From positions 1-64,000 of the forward strand of contig JAFTVY010000055.1 of assembly GCA_017465545.1 (NCBI GenBank): a DNA stretch of 64,000 nt, written 5' to 3'. Positions 8,424-17,320 of this stretch are shown in pieces (position 1 is the stretch's first letter; the number at the start of each line of letters is the position of its first letter). The position numbers and the translations under genes were made by a program. The notes below the pieces were generated by a model that searched no databases, was not told the DNA's origin, and saw only the letters and a program-made list of their open reading frames with translations. The stretch is from Ruminiclostridium sp. (GTDB lineage: Bacteria; Bacillota; Clostridia; Oscillospirales; Ruminococcaceae).

Positions 8424-9176
8424 CTATGCCTTAAAATCAAACGGACGTTTTACAGCAGGTGCGGCAGTAGGTACGTAATCCTCGATTGCATCCTCCTGCT
8501 TCTTGCCGAAATCAAGTCTGTCTATCTTAAGCGCTTCATCGTTATTTTTTCCTATTTCAATGCGGTCCTTTGAGTTTTCATCTGTCTTACCCGTAATAAG
8601 AGCTATGAGCTCCTCGATGGTAGAAGCCTTGACAAGACGTTCCTTGAACTCTGCCTTTTCCTTCTTTTCAGCCTCTTCAGCCTTTTTCTCTCTGGACTTT
8701 TCTCTTGCCTGCTCAACTCTCTCATCCTTTTTCAGACCATCCTTGAGCAGAGCATAGTAGGATACCTTACCCTCACTATCAACGCTTATACCGTAGCTTT
8801 CTACCTTGTCAGCATCCTCGCCGAGCTTTTCCTTTATGCCCGAAAGGTCTGTAATGGCATTTTCTATAATACCCTCGAATTTTGCTCTTTCTTCTTCGTC
8901 AGTCGCCATCTTTTCAATGGTTTCGGGAGTGATAACACAGTTATATTCACCCTTGCCGCCCGAAAGATGCTTCTGTGCCTCTTCGTCAGAATCGAAATCG
9001 GCAACAATGAAATCAACGTTCTTATACTTTTCCTTTAATTCCTTAAGATACTTCTGTGCCGTTTCGCTGAGCTGTACAGTTGTTTCTTCCTTCTTTTCGG
9101 TTTTCTGAGGCTTGTTTACTTTGAGTTTATCATAAACGTTTGTTGCCTTTGTGCCGTTATTAACCTGATTTATCAT
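8424..9176 (-). CDS. Charged coiled-coil protein of unknown function (DUF6033-like)
   Basis: The ATG at 9176 is chosen because AAAGGA lies 11 bp upstream; an ATG at 9188 has no spaced ribosome-binding site. The 250-aa product has no signal peptide or membrane helix. The N-terminus (MINQVNNGTKATNVYDKLKV) is short and polar, followed by LSETAQKYLKELKEKY. The centre is a mixed domain (about 50-150) and residues about 155-195 are a Lys/Glu/Arg-rich coiled coil. It resembles the DUF6033 proteins of clostridia, from memory only. It is monocistronic, with a terminator immediately downstream. Confidence 0.75.
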   Translation of the reverse strand: MINQVNNGTKATNVYDKLKVNKPQKTEKKEETTVQLSETAQKYLKELKEKYKNVDFIVADFDSDEEAQKHLSGGKGEYNCVITPETIEKMATDEEERAKFEGIIENAITDLSGIKEKLGEDADKVESYGISVDSEGKVSYYALLKDGLKKDERVEQAREKSREKKAEEAEKKEKAEFKERLVKASTIEELIALITGKTDENSKDRIEIGKNNDEALKIDRLDFGKKQEDAIEDYVPTAAPAVKRPFDFKA

Positions 9177-9265
9177 TTTGCCGACCATCCTTTCAAGCTG
9201 TGAAGAATATATCTTCTTGATATTATATCGGCAGATAAAAGGAAAAGTTTAGCTTTTTATTAATA

Positions 9266-9466
9266 TTACCAGTTAATTTTATAACCTCTACCGGTAGCCT
9301 CGGTCAGAAGCATTGCCACAGTTTCGTTATTACTGCGCTGAATATACTGGAGCTTTGACTGTATATCCGCTTTCGCAGACAATAATAATATATCTGCATA
9401 TTTTTTTGAAAGCTCTCTTTCATCCTTCAAAAGACTGCTGAATATAGTGTTGTATGAATAAGCCAT
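9266..9466 (-). CDS. Small helical protein, possible spore-coat type
   Basis: 66 aa. AAGGGG lies about 7 bp before the ATG, and the gene starts 4 bp after the end of the neighbouring small gene. The sequence is mostly alpha-helical and ends in an aromatic residue (GRGYKINW). No domain is recognised; size, helicity and pairing with the following CotF-like protein suggest a spore-coat or ferritin-like helical-hairpin family (inference). Confidence 0.65.
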   Translation of the reverse strand: MAYSYNTIFSSLLKDERELSKKYADILLLSAKADIQSKLQYIQRSNNETVAMLLTEATGRGYKINW

Positions 9467-9469
9467 AAG

Positions 9470-9658
9470 CTACCCCTTTATAAATTCTTCAAGCAACGTA
9501 TACTGATTCTTATGTGCGGCGGCGCATTTCTGAAATTTATCTTTCAGCTGCGGATCTGTAACAGTTCTGCTGTATTCCTCGTATTTATAGGAAATATTCC
9601 TTTCACATTCCGCTATTTCCGATAGTTTGTTAAGCTCTGATAAGGTGAAGTTTGGCAT
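9470..9658 (-). CDS. Small helical protein, CotF-like candidate
   Basis: 62 aa, with AAAGGA about 12 bp before the ATG. The two predicted helices (LSELNKLSEIAECERNISYK and DPQLKDKFQKCAAAHKNQY) resemble the first half of a CotF/ferritin-like helical hairpin. It is the first of a two-gene unit divergent from lepA. The spore-coat assignment is tentative. Confidence 0.65.
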   Translation of the reverse strand: MPNFTLSELNKLSEIAECERNISYKYEEYSRTVTDPQLKDKFQKCAAAHKNQYTLLEEFIKG

Positions 9659-9716
9659 AAAACAAATACATCCTTTATAATTTTTTGATTTTTCTTTGAA
9701 ATTCGCAAATATTATT

Positions 9717-9744
9717 TGATTTTTTATTCAGAATATGCTATAAT
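9717..9744 (+). promoter_or_regulatory. lepA promoter
   Basis: TTGATT, a 16-bp spacer and TATAAT, with an extended -10 TG at 9736-9737; it lies 41 bp upstream of the lepA start. Confidence 0.7.
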
Positions 9745-9785
9745 TTTTATGTTTAAAATTTTTCAAAGGAAATGAGGACAACAGC

Positions 9786-11600
9786 TTGTCAAACAATGAA
9801 TATTTAAGCAATATCCGTAATTTTTGCATTATCGCACATATAGACCACGGTAAATCTACTTTAGCTGACAGAATCCTGGAGCAGACCGAAACTGTAGCTC
9901 ACAGAGAGATGGAAGAGCAGATACTTGATAACATGGAGCTCGAAAGAGAGCGTGGTATCACGATCAAGGCCCGTGCCGTAAGACTGAATTACAAGGCTGA
10001 CGACGGAAATCTATACGTTTTCAATCTTATTGATACTCCCGGTCACGTTGACTTCAACTATGAGGTATCCCGTTCCTTAAACGCCTGCGAAGGCGCAATA
10101 CTCATTGTAGATGCTTCTCAGGGTATTGAGGCACAGACTCTTGCCAATACCTATCTTGCTATTGAGCAGAATCTTGAGGTTGTTCCCGTTATCAACAAGA
10201 TAGACCTCCCCTCTGCCCAGCCTGACGTGGTAAAGGAAGAAATCGAGAATGTAATAGGCATCCCCGCAGACGAAGCTCCGCTTATTTCTGCAAAGATGGG
10301 TATAAATATAAAGGACGTTATGGAACAGGTAGTAAAATACGTTCCTGCTCCCAAGGGTGATCCCGACGAAAAGCTGAAGGCACTTATATTTGACAGCTAT
10401 TACGATTCATATAAGGGCGTTATCGTACACGTAAGAGTCAAAGAAGGTACTCTTCGTGTAGGCGATAAGATAAGAATGATGGCAACCGGCGCAACCTTTG
10501 ACGTTGTAGAGCTTGGTTATATGGGTGCAAAAAATCTTGAAACCGCAAGCGAGCTTCGTGCAGGTGAGGTTGGATATATTGCCGCATCCATTAAATCGAT
10601 CGGTGATACAAAGGTCGGTGATACAGTTACACTTGATGACAATCCAGCAGAAGAGCCTCTTGAAGGTTACAGAAACGTTAACCCGATGGTATTCAGCGGT
10701 ATTTATCCCGCCGACGGTGCAAAATACGTGGATTTAAGAGAAGCACTAGAAAAGCTCCAGCTTAACGACGCTTCCCTCACCTTTGAGCCTGAAACGTCTA
10801 TAGCTCTCGGCTTCGGCTTCAGATGTGGCTTCCTTGGGCTTCTCCATATGGAGATTATTCAGGAAAGACTGGAAAGAGAATACAATCTTGACCTGATTAC
10901 AACAGCTCCCTCGGTTGTTTACAAAATCACAAAGACAGACGGAGAAACAGTATATATCGATAACCCTACAAATTATCCCGACGTTTCAGAGATTGAAATT
11001 GCCGAAGAGCCTATGGTAAAGGCAAATATCTATACTCCTTCTGAATACGTAGGTAATATTATGGATCTTTGTCAGGAAAGAAGAGGCATATTCAAGGATA
11101 TGAAGTACCTTGACTTAAACAGAGTTGAGCTTCATTACGATCTGCCTCTTAATGAAATAGTGTACGACTTCTTTGATGCATTAAAATCAAGAACAAAGGG
11201 ATATGCAAGCTATGACTATGAGGTTTCCGGCTTTGTACCTTCAAAGCTTGTAAAGCTTGATATTCTGCTTAACGGCGATATCGTCGATGCTCTTTCCTTT
11301 ATCGTCCATGCAGATAAGGCATATTCAAGAGCAAGAAAGATTGCTGAAAAGCTGAAGGATAATATCCCTAGACAGCTTTTTGAAGTGCCTATTCAGGCGG
11401 CAGTCGGCGGTAAGATAATCGCCCGTGAAACCGTAAAGGCTATGAGAAAGGACGTACTTGCCAAGTGCTACGGCGGTGATATCACCCGTAAGAAAAAGCT
11501 TCTTGAAAAACAGAAGGAAGGTAAAAAGCGTATGCGCCAGCTCGGTAGCGTAGAAGTTCCTCAGGAAGCCTTTATGGCGGTATTAAAGCTTGATGAATAA
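9786..11600 (+). CDS. lepA: Elongation factor 4 (LepA), ribosomal back-translocase
   Basis: 604 aa, the normal LepA length. It starts with TTG: no in-frame ATG exists before the G1 motif, and GAGG stands about 9 bp upstream. Motifs: G1 [14 protein letters not shown], switch [24 protein letters not shown], and the family C-terminal domain ([40 protein letters not shown]). The GTPase binds stalled or mistranslocated ribosomes. It overlaps hemW by 8 bp, so translation is probably coupled, and glgP follows in the same direction. Confidence 0.98.
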   Translation: MSNNEYLSNIRNFCIIAHIDHGKSTLADRILEQTETVAHREMEEQILDNMELERERGITIKARAVRLNYKADDGNLYVFNLIDTPGHVDFNYEVSRSLNACEGAILIVDASQGIEAQTLANTYLAIEQNLEVVPVINKIDLPSAQPDVVKEEIENVIGIPADEAPLISAKMGINIKDVMEQVVKYVPAPKGDPDEKLKALIFDSYYDSYKGVIVHVRVKEGTLRVGDKIRMMATGATFDVVELGYMGAKNLETASELRAGEVGYIAASIKSIGDTKVGDTVTLDDNPAEEPLEGYRNVNPMVFSGIYPADGAKYVDLREALEKLQLNDASLTFEPETSIALGFGFRCGFLGLLHMEIIQERLEREYNLDLITTAPSVVYKITKTDGETVYIDNPTNYPDVSEIEIAEEPMVKANIYTPSEYVGNIMDLCQERRGIFKDMKYLDLNRVELHYDLPLNEIVYDFFDALKSRTKGYASYDYEVSGFVPSKLVKLDILLNGDIVDALSFIVHADKAYSRARKIAEKLKDNIPRQLFEVPIQAAVGGKIIARETVKAMRKDVLAKCYGGDITRKKKLLEKQKEGKKRMRQLGSVEVPQEAFMAVLKLDE

Positions 11601-12681
11601 GCCTACAGGACTTTATATCCATATTCCCTTCTGCAAGTCAAAATGTCCCTACTGCGACTTTTATTCCCTTGCGAATGCAGATGAATATAAGGAAGAATAT
11701 AAAAAAGCGGTTATAAGAAATCTTGACTATTATTCTGATATAACCTTTGATACTGTTTATTTCGGTGGCGGAACGCCCATACTATTATGGCGTGAGATAT
11801 GCGGAATTTTAGACAGTATCGGTGACAGAATCACGAATAATGCGGAAATAACCATCGAAGCAAACCCGTGCAGTACCGATTTCAATTCACTTTGTTCATT
11901 AAAACAAAGCGGTGTGAACAGAATATCCTTTGGTCTTCAGAGTGGCGTTGACGATGAGCTTAAAGCTCTCGGCAGACGGCATAGCAGTAAATCAGGACTT
12001 GAGGCTGTTTTAGCCGCAGAAAAAGCAGGCTTTAAAAACGTATCAGCTGATATTATGCTCGGAATCCCCTTCCAGACTGAAAAAAGTCTTAATGAATCCC
12101 TTTCTTATCTGACTGATATGCCAATCAGCCACATTTCGGCGTATATGCTGAAAATCGAACCCGGTACACCCTTCGCCAAAAAAAAGGTTGCTCCTGCCAA
12201 TGATGAACAGATGTCAAAATTCTATTTAAAGGCTGTCAGCCACTTTCAGCAGAATGGTTATTTTCAGTACGAGATAAGCAATTTTTCTTTAAAAGGCTAC
12301 GAAAGCAGGCATAATTTAAAATACTGGAACTGCGAAGAATATATAGGAATAGGTCCCTCGGCACATTCTTATTATAACGGCAAACGTTTTTCGGTAGACA
12401 GAAATCTTCACGGATTTATCGGTAGCCCCCTTCAGGAAACCATCGTAACAGATGAAAATCCCGGTGGCTATGATGAATGGGCGATGCTGAAATTAAGACT
12501 TTCCGAAGGAATTGACTTTAAAACGGCAAAGTCAAGATATAATATAGGTAAAGAACAGATTCTCAGTCGTTGCAAGCTTATTCCGAAAGAGTATATAGAA
12601 ATAACAGATTCAGGAATACGGCTTACAGCAAAAGGTTTTTTGGTATCAAATGCTATTATCGGCATTATTTCAGATATATAA
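11593..12681 (+). CDS. hemW: HemW, radical SAM heme-chaperone family protein
   Basis: 362 aa from the ATG at 11593, overlapping the end of lepA. The radical SAM cluster motif is CKSKCPYC (CX3CX2C) with a following Phe-Tyr, near residue 16. GGGTP (SAM binding) and [19 protein letters not shown] are HemW/HemN hallmarks. HemW lacks coproporphyrinogen oxidase activity and is thought to insert heme (family knowledge). The lepA-hemW order is very common in Firmicutes. The ribosome-binding site is weak, consistent with translational coupling. Confidence 0.95.
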   Translation: MNKPTGLYIHIPFCKSKCPYCDFYSLANADEYKEEYKKAVIRNLDYYSDITFDTVYFGGGTPILLWREICGILDSIGDRITNNAEITIEANPCSTDFNSLCSLKQSGVNRISFGLQSGVDDELKALGRRHSSKSGLEAVLAAEKAGFKNVSADIMLGIPFQTEKSLNESLSYLTDMPISHISAYMLKIEPGTPFAKKKVAPANDEQMSKFYLKAVSHFQQNGYFQYEISNFSLKGYESRHNLKYWNCEEYIGIGPSAHSYYNGKRFSVDRNLHGFIGSPLQETIVTDENPGGYDEWAMLKLRLSEGIDFKTAKSRYNIGKEQILSRCKLIPKEYIEITDSGIRLTAKGFLVSNAIIGIISDI

Positions 12682-12692
12682 CGGAGGTAAAT

Positions 12693-15065
12693 ATGAATAA
12701 GGAAACGTTAAAGCAGGACGTTATATCAAATCTTTCAGAAAAATATGACGTTACTGCAGATAAGGCTGAAAGCTATCAGCTTCACGACGCACTTTCAAAG
12801 GCGGTTATGAAGCAGATTTCAGCAGACTGGAAAAACAGCAGAAAGGCACATATCGATACAAGAAGAGCCTGCTATTTTTCAATGGAGTTTTTAGTAGGCA
12901 GAGCTATCTATAACAATCTTCTCTGTCTTGGAATCGAAAACGACGTAAACGAGGTTTTGAATTCTCTCGGTGCAGACGTAAAGGTAATGGAAGATATTGA
13001 AGATGCCGCTTTAGGTAACGGTGGTCTTGGCAGACTTGCGGCATGCTTTTTGGACAGCGCGGCTACTCTTTCTCTTCCCCTTGACGGCTACGGAATCCGC
13101 TATAAATACGGTCTTTTCAAACAGTCTATAGTTGACGGCTTCCAGAAGGAAGAGGCTGACGACTGGACAAAGTATGGTGACGCCTGGAGCAAAAGATGTG
13201 AAGCAGAGGCCGTTGAAATTGCCTTTGCTGATCAGACAGTAAAAGCTGTCCCCTACGATATGCCCGTTATCGGCTACGATACAAAGAATATCGGCACGTT
13301 AAGACTCTGGCAGGCTGAACCCGTCAAGAAGTTCGACTTTATTCTTTTCAACAATCAGGATTACGTAAGTGCAAGCGCTGAACAGATAAAGGCAGAGGAT
13401 ATTTCCCGTGTACTTTATCCTAACGATGATACAAGAGAAGGCAAGATTTTACGCTTCAAGCAGCAGTATTTCTTCTGTGCCGCTTCCCTTTCCGACATTG
13501 TAAAGAAATACAAGGCACAGGGCAACGATATAAGAAAATTTTACGAAAAGGTTTCTATCCAGCTCAACGATACACACCCCGTAATTTCTATTCCCGAGCT
13601 TATCAGAATACTTGTGGACACAGAAGGTCTTTCCTTCAACGAGGCTTTTGAAATTGCCAAGAAGACCTTTAACTATACTAACCACACAGTTATGGCAGAA
13701 GCTATGGAAAAGTGGGGTATAGACATCGTAAGCGAGGTACTCCCCAGAATTTACGAAATCATCTTACAGATAAACGAAGCCTTTATCGCTGATATGTACG
13801 GCAAAAAGCTTTCCAGAGCAAAGATCGACAGTATGAAGATGATTGCAGGCAATGTTGTTCATATGGCAAGAATGGCGGTTTATTGCTCTTCTTACACAAA
13901 CGGTGTTGCGAGACTTCATACCGAAATCTTAAAGAATGACGTGTTAAAGGATTGGTACGAGCTTTATCCCGAGCGTTTCCAGAACAAAACAAACGGCATC
14001 ACTCCCCGCCGCTGGATCGCTTTATGCAATAAGGAATTATCTGCTCTTATCACAGAGCAGCTCGGCAGCGAAGAGTGGAAAAAGGATCTCACCCAGCTCA
14101 GAAAATTAGAGCATCTTCGTGGCGACAACGCTATGATGCAGAGATTCTTAGACATCAAGGCTGAAAAGAAGAGACAGCTTGCCGATTTCATCGAAGAGAG
14201 AGAAAACGTAAGACTTGATTCTGATAGCATTTTTGATATTCAGATAAAGAGACTGCACGAATACAAAAGACAGCTTTTAAACGCTTTCAGCATTCTTTAT
14301 ATCTACTACGGTATCAAGGACGGCAGTATCAAGGACTTCTACCCCACTACCTTCATTTTTGGTGCAAAGTCTGCTCCCGGCTACAGAAGAGCAAAGGCTA
14401 TCATCAAGTTTATCAACGAAATAGGCAGAATCATCAATGAGGACGAGGAAGTAAACAAGCTTATAAAGGTTATATTCGTACAGAACTACAACGTTTCCTA
14501 TGCCGAAAAGCTGGTTACCGCCGCTGATATTTCAGAGCAGATTTCCACTGCAGGTACAGAAGCGTCAGGTACTGGTAATATGAAGTTTATGCTCAACGGT
14601 ACGGTTACACTCGGTACCTTCGACGGTGCTAACGTAGAAATCGTAGAAGAAGCAGGCGAAGACAACAACTACATCTTCGGTGCAAGAGTTGAAGAGCTTG
14701 AAAAGATAATGAAGAGCTACGATCCCAGAGAGCTTCTTGCTAAAAACGAAAGAATAGCAAGAGTAATAAACACTCTTATCGACGGTACGGTGAGCGATGG
14801 TGGTTCAGGTGACTTCAGAGAACTTTATTTTGCTCTTACCGATGGTGCAAGCTGGCACGTTCCCGATCATTACTACCTCATCGGCGATCTTGAAAGCTAC
14901 GTAGAAGCAAAGCTTAAGGCAAACAGCGATTATAAGAATGCAAGACTCGATTTTGCAAGAAAATGCTGGGCAAATATGTGCTTCTCAGGTAAATTCAGCT
15001 CCGACAGAACTATTGACGATTATGCAAAGGAAATCTGGAAGATTGAACCTGTGGAAATCAAGTAA
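12693..15065 (+). CDS. glgP: Glycogen/starch/alpha-glucan phosphorylase
   Basis: 790 aa from the ATG at 12693, preceded by GGAGG; the frame is open further upstream, but that part overlaps hemW. Characteristic blocks: SMEFLVGRAIYNNLLCLG, ALGNGGLGRLAACFLDS, QLNDTHPVISIPELIR, and the pyridoxal-phosphate lysine region EASGTGNMKFMLNGTV. The length fits MalP/GlgP enzymes, which release glucose-1-phosphate from alpha-1,4-glucans. It lies 11 bp after hemW, so read-through from lepA-hemW is likely, an unusual partner set for a storage-polysaccharide enzyme. Confidence 0.97.
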   Translation: MNKETLKQDVISNLSEKYDVTADKAESYQLHDALSKAVMKQISADWKNSRKAHIDTRRACYFSMEFLVGRAIYNNLLCLGIENDVNEVLNSLGADVKVMEDIEDAALGNGGLGRLAACFLDSAATLSLPLDGYGIRYKYGLFKQSIVDGFQKEEADDWTKYGDAWSKRCEAEAVEIAFADQTVKAVPYDMPVIGYDTKNIGTLRLWQAEPVKKFDFILFNNQDYVSASAEQIKAEDISRVLYPNDDTREGKILRFKQQYFFCAASLSDIVKKYKAQGNDIRKFYEKVSIQLNDTHPVISIPELIRILVDTEGLSFNEAFEIAKKTFNYTNHTVMAEAMEKWGIDIVSEVLPRIYEIILQINEAFIADMYGKKLSRAKIDSMKMIAGNVVHMARMAVYCSSYTNGVARLHTEILKNDVLKDWYELYPERFQNKTNGITPRRWIALCNKELSALITEQLGSEEWKKDLTQLRKLEHLRGDNAMMQRFLDIKAEKKRQLADFIEERENVRLDSDSIFDIQIKRLHEYKRQLLNAFSILYIYYGIKDGSIKDFYPTTFIFGAKSAPGYRRAKAIIKFINEIGRIINEDEEVNKLIKVIFVQNYNVSYAEKLVTAADISEQISTAGTEASGTGNMKFMLNGTVTLGTFDGANVEIVEEAGEDNNYIFGARVEELEKIMKSYDPRELLAKNERIARVINTLIDGTVSDGGSGDFRELYFALTDGASWHVPDHYYLIGDLESYVEAKLKANSDYKNARLDFARKCWANMCFSGKFSSDRTIDDYAKEIWKIEPVEIK

Positions 15066-15071
15066 AAAAGC

Positions 15072-15105
15072 ATCCGCTCCTGAAAAAAATCAGGGGCGGA
15101 TTTTT
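15072..15105 (+). terminator. Intrinsic terminator after glgP
   Basis: ATCCGCTCCTGA and TCAGGGGCGGAT arms around an A-rich loop, followed by TTTTTAT. The same arms recur in the terminator at 17016. Confidence 0.9.
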
Positions 15106-15161
15106 ATAAATAATCCAATAAATATAAGTTATCCGACGCTTTCCACGTCAAGCGATTTATA

Positions 15162-15190
15162 TTGACAAAATTCTTCTTTTGTGGTAAAAT
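15162..15190 (+). promoter_or_regulatory. Promoter of the first lipoprotein gene
   Basis: Consensus TTGACA, a 17-bp spacer and TAAAAT with upstream TG. 26 of 29 bases match the promoter at 17104-17132. Transcription should start near 15197, immediately before a small hairpin. Confidence 0.85.
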
Positions 15191-15200
15191 TAATAGATAG

Positions 15201-15248
15201 TGCGATTCAGTATTTTACATTTCTTATACTTCAGAATATAGAATTGCA
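15201..15248 (+). promoter_or_regulatory. 5' leader hairpin of the first lipoprotein gene
   Basis: TGCGATTC (15201-15208) can pair with GAATTGCA (15241-15248), with one G-U pair. Its start (GTGCGATTCAGTATTTT) resembles that of the larger hairpin at 17139. There is no terminator between this hairpin and the gene; about 70 further leader bases follow. Confidence 0.45.
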
Positions 15249-15319
15249 TCCCGGTAAATAAACTCCGAATTATTACATATGCCTTATTTTCCTGCTTTAT
15301 TGCGAAAGGATATCCAGAT

Positions 15320-16345
15320 ATGAAAAAAACGTTACTGAAAGCAGTAAGTCTTATATTAGCTGTTTCTATGCTATGCTCCTGCACAACACAGGAAAACAAC
15401 GGTTCTTCAGACGTAAGTAATACGCCCGAAGCTTCAACCACCACAACAGATTCAAAAGCTCCCGACAAATCAGAGCCCGAATCTGACACTTCGGCAGATG
15501 ATACAGCTTCTTCCAAAGTGGAATCTACAACGCAGTCGGAAAGCGGAACCACTGTTACAACTCCCGAAGACGACTCCTCTGTTCCCTCCTGGAAAGAAAC
15601 AGAAGTAAACAAGACCATGTATCTTACTGTTATCTGTTATTCACGGGTTGAAGCTATAGAAGGCTCGGAAACAGTAAAGCTTTATGATATAAACGATGAG
15701 GTTGTAATTGTTGCTACTACTGATACAGGATATTCAAAGCTTGAGGACGGCACCTTTATTCACAATGACTATCTCAGCGATACGATAGTAACTATAGAAA
15801 CTACCACAACTACAGAATCCTCTTTCGATGAACCAAGCGTCCCCGATAGCATCCCGGGACTCGAAAACTACGATTACGTTTCCAGCGGTCATCTTCCTCT
15901 TGATGCTGTTCTCTTCCCGTTACTGGATGAAATAACAGATAAAAAAATGACAGACGAAGAAAAGCTGGATGCCCTTTACGCATATTTGTTAGAGCTTTAT
16001 TATGCCGAAAGAGTTCTGCTTATTCCACAGAGCAAACAGCATATTGCAGAACAGCTGTATGCTTTGAGCCTTTTTGAAAAGGGATACGGAATCTGCTACG
16101 ATTATTCCGCCGCTTACACCTTTGCGGCCAAGGCGCTGGGCTTTGAGGCAAAAATGGTATACGGTTTGCACCGCAACGTCGACGTAGGCTTCAGCGAACA
16201 CACCTGGGTTGAAATCGTAATTGACGGAGAAACCTACATATTCGATCCTTCTGTTGAAATTCTGCTTCGTCAGGATGGCTATTCATACGGAAGAAAAAGA
16301 TTTATGAAGACCTATGAAGAAATAGGTTACTACTATTCCTTTTGA
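15320..16345 (+). CDS. Lipoprotein with SH3b-like and transglutaminase-like domains
   Basis: 341 aa from an ATG with GAAAGGA 9 bp upstream. The signal peptide MKKTLLKAVSLILAVSMLCS is followed by the lipobox Cys21. Residues 22-95 are a Ser/Thr/Asp/Glu-rich linker. Residues about 98-155 look like a bacterial SH3 domain (GYSKLEDGTFIHNDYLS), then a second Thr stretch. Residues about 185-340 form a transglutaminase-like (papain-fold) domain with the triad Cys259 (GYGICYDYSAAY), His294 (SEHTWVEI) and Asp309 (YIFDPS). It is anchored outside the membrane and may process or cross-link peptides or wall material; the substrate is unknown. It is co-directional with the next lipoprotein gene, 11 bp away. 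Confidence 0.88.
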   Translation: MKKTLLKAVSLILAVSMLCSCTTQENNGSSDVSNTPEASTTTTDSKAPDKSEPESDTSADDTASSKVESTTQSESGTTVTTPEDDSSVPSWKETEVNKTMYLTVICYSRVEAIEGSETVKLYDINDEVVIVATTDTGYSKLEDGTFIHNDYLSDTIVTIETTTTTESSFDEPSVPDSIPGLENYDYVSSGHLPLDAVLFPLLDEITDKKMTDEEKLDALYAYLLELYYAERVLLIPQSKQHIAEQLYALSLFEKGYGICYDYSAAYTFAAKALGFEAKMVYGLHRNVDVGFSEHTWVEIVIDGETYIFDPSVEILLRQDGYSYGRKRFMKTYEEIGYYYSF

Positions 16346-16356
16346 GAGGTAGATTT

Positions 16357-16998
16357 ATGAAAAAGACACTTTCAATCATTTTAAGTATTTTAATAACAGC
16401 TGTCTGCTGTAGCTGTACAACCGACAATAATAATTCATCAGGCGGTACTGTAAGCTCAGAGATTTCCGAAAGCACCGAAAATTCAGACAGCAAAATAACA
16501 ACCATCACAGAGGACGTGGCAATAAATAGTGCAAAAGAGCTTATTCTCGAAGCGGAATACTTATACACTCTCTATTTCCGTTGCAAAGCAGATACAGAAG
16601 AGTATGACTATAATTCTCTCGCTCCCGACGAAAACGGATTCAGATATGCCGCTATAAAGGATTTTAACAGCATATCCGCTATGAAGGAAGAGACAGAAAA
16701 ATATTTCACCGCAGATTATTGCGAAAAGAATTTCTATAAAATTGCTCTCAACGGAGACGTTCCCTTCTTCAAGGATGAAGACGGCGTTCTTAAAATAAAC
16801 GTAGACGCCCAGAGCGCCGGCGAAAATACCTGGAATCTCACAGCAATTGAAATATTATCAAACGACGGAACAACCGCAAAGATAAGCGTACCCTATACGG
16901 ATATTTACGACAGCAGAAAGCGAGCAGAATTCACTCTCGTTCTTTGTGACGATGGTAAGGTAAAAATTAACGAATGGGTACTGAACCTTGCCGAATAA
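16357..16998 (+). CDS. Lipoprotein of unknown function
   Basis: 213 aa from the ATG at 16357, with GAGAGG 7 bp upstream. The signal peptide MKKTLSIILSILITAVCCS is followed by lipobox Cys20. A short Ser/Glu-rich linker leads to a globular domain of about 150 residues (AKELILEAEYLYTLYFRCKA near the start; KINEWVLNLAE at the end). The pattern of an N-terminal helix, then beta strands ending in a conserved-looking W suggests a small NTF2/DUF-like extracellular domain, but I do not recognise it. It probably shares a transcript with the transglutaminase lipoprotein. Confidence 0.8.
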   Translation: MKKTLSIILSILITAVCCSCTTDNNNSSGGTVSSEISESTENSDSKITTITEDVAINSAKELILEAEYLYTLYFRCKADTEEYDYNSLAPDENGFRYAAIKDFNSISAMKEETEKYFTADYCEKNFYKIALNGDVPFFKDEDGVLKINVDAQSAGENTWNLTAIEILSNDGTTAKISVPYTDIYDSRKRAEFTLVLCDDGKVKINEWVLNLAE

Positions 16999-17015
16999 AA
17001 CGAACGAATAACGAT

Positions 17016-17046
17016 AATCCGCTCCTGAAATCAGGGGCGGATTTTT
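17016..17046 (+). terminator. Intrinsic terminator after the second lipoprotein gene
   Basis: AATCCGCTCCTGA and TCAGGGGCGGATT arms with a 2-base loop and T run. The arms are the same as at 15072, and both terminators lie about 60 bp before a near-identical promoter. Confidence 0.9.
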
Positions 17047-17047
17047 G

Positions 17048-17095
17048 CACCTCATCCGTCAGCTATGCTGACACGTTCTCCTTGAGGATAAGGTG
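17048..17095. repeat. REP-like imperfect palindrome
   Basis: CACCTCATCC (17048-17057) and GGATAAGGTG (17086-17095) form 9/10 inverted arms enclosing CAGC-TAT-GCTG. It resembles short dispersed palindromes of gut clostridia (from memory); other genomic copies cannot be tested here. Confidence 0.45.
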
Positions 17096-17103
17096 TTAAC
17101 GTA

Positions 17104-17132
17104 TTGACAAAATTCTCCCTTTGTGTTAAAAT
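17104..17132 (+). promoter_or_regulatory. Promoter of the structured leader / third lipoprotein gene
   Basis: Consensus TTGACA, 17-bp spacer, TAAAAT. The expected start is near 17139, exactly the first base of the long hairpin. Confidence 0.88.
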
Positions 17133-17138
17133 AAAAGT

Positions 17139-17299
17139 GCGACACAATTCAATATTTTGCTATTCGTATGGGAATGCTATTTTTACTTTCATGGTAAAAG
17201 TGCATGCTCTTTTCTTGCATTCCTATGAATAGCAGAATTGTGTCGCAGCAATCGGAGCTTTGCATTTTTCGGTGCGTGGCTTCGGCTGCGCACTTTTTT
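17139..17299 (+). ncRNA. Structured 160-nt leader RNA or independent small RNA
   Basis: Beginning at the predicted transcription start, GCGACACAATTC (17139-17150) pairs perfectly with GAATTGTGTCGC (17235-17246). After a one-sided bulge, TGCTATTCGTA pairs with TATGAATAGCA, and GGAATGC pairs with GCATTCC. The apical part holds TTTTAC/GTAAAA. About 25 nt later a UUCG-capped terminator (17272-17299) ends the transcript, 22 bp before the ATG of the lipoprotein gene. It is therefore either a small RNA or an attenuator leader. Apical bases AAAAGTGC (17196-17203) are complementary to GCACTTTT (17290-17297) of the terminator. I do not match it to a known RNA family. Confidence 0.6.
17272..17299 (+). 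terminator. UUCG-capped intrinsic terminator inside the leader
   Basis: GTGCGTGGC, loop TTCG, GCTGCGCAC: a 9-bp stem with two G-U pairs and a C(UUCG)G cap, followed by six T. It lies between promoter and gene, so it should prevent most transcription of the lipoprotein unless antiterminated. Confidence 0.85.
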
Positions 17300-17320
17300 A
17301 TTTTGAAAGGAATTTTAACC

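Noticed and set aside
13783..14230. Two minus-strand frames inside glgP
   Set aside because: Shadows of a full-length, conserved phosphorylase gene.
17139..17299. 6S RNA
   Set aside because: Length is close, but the pairing is one closed stem with a separate UUCG terminator and no central open-promoter-like bubble.
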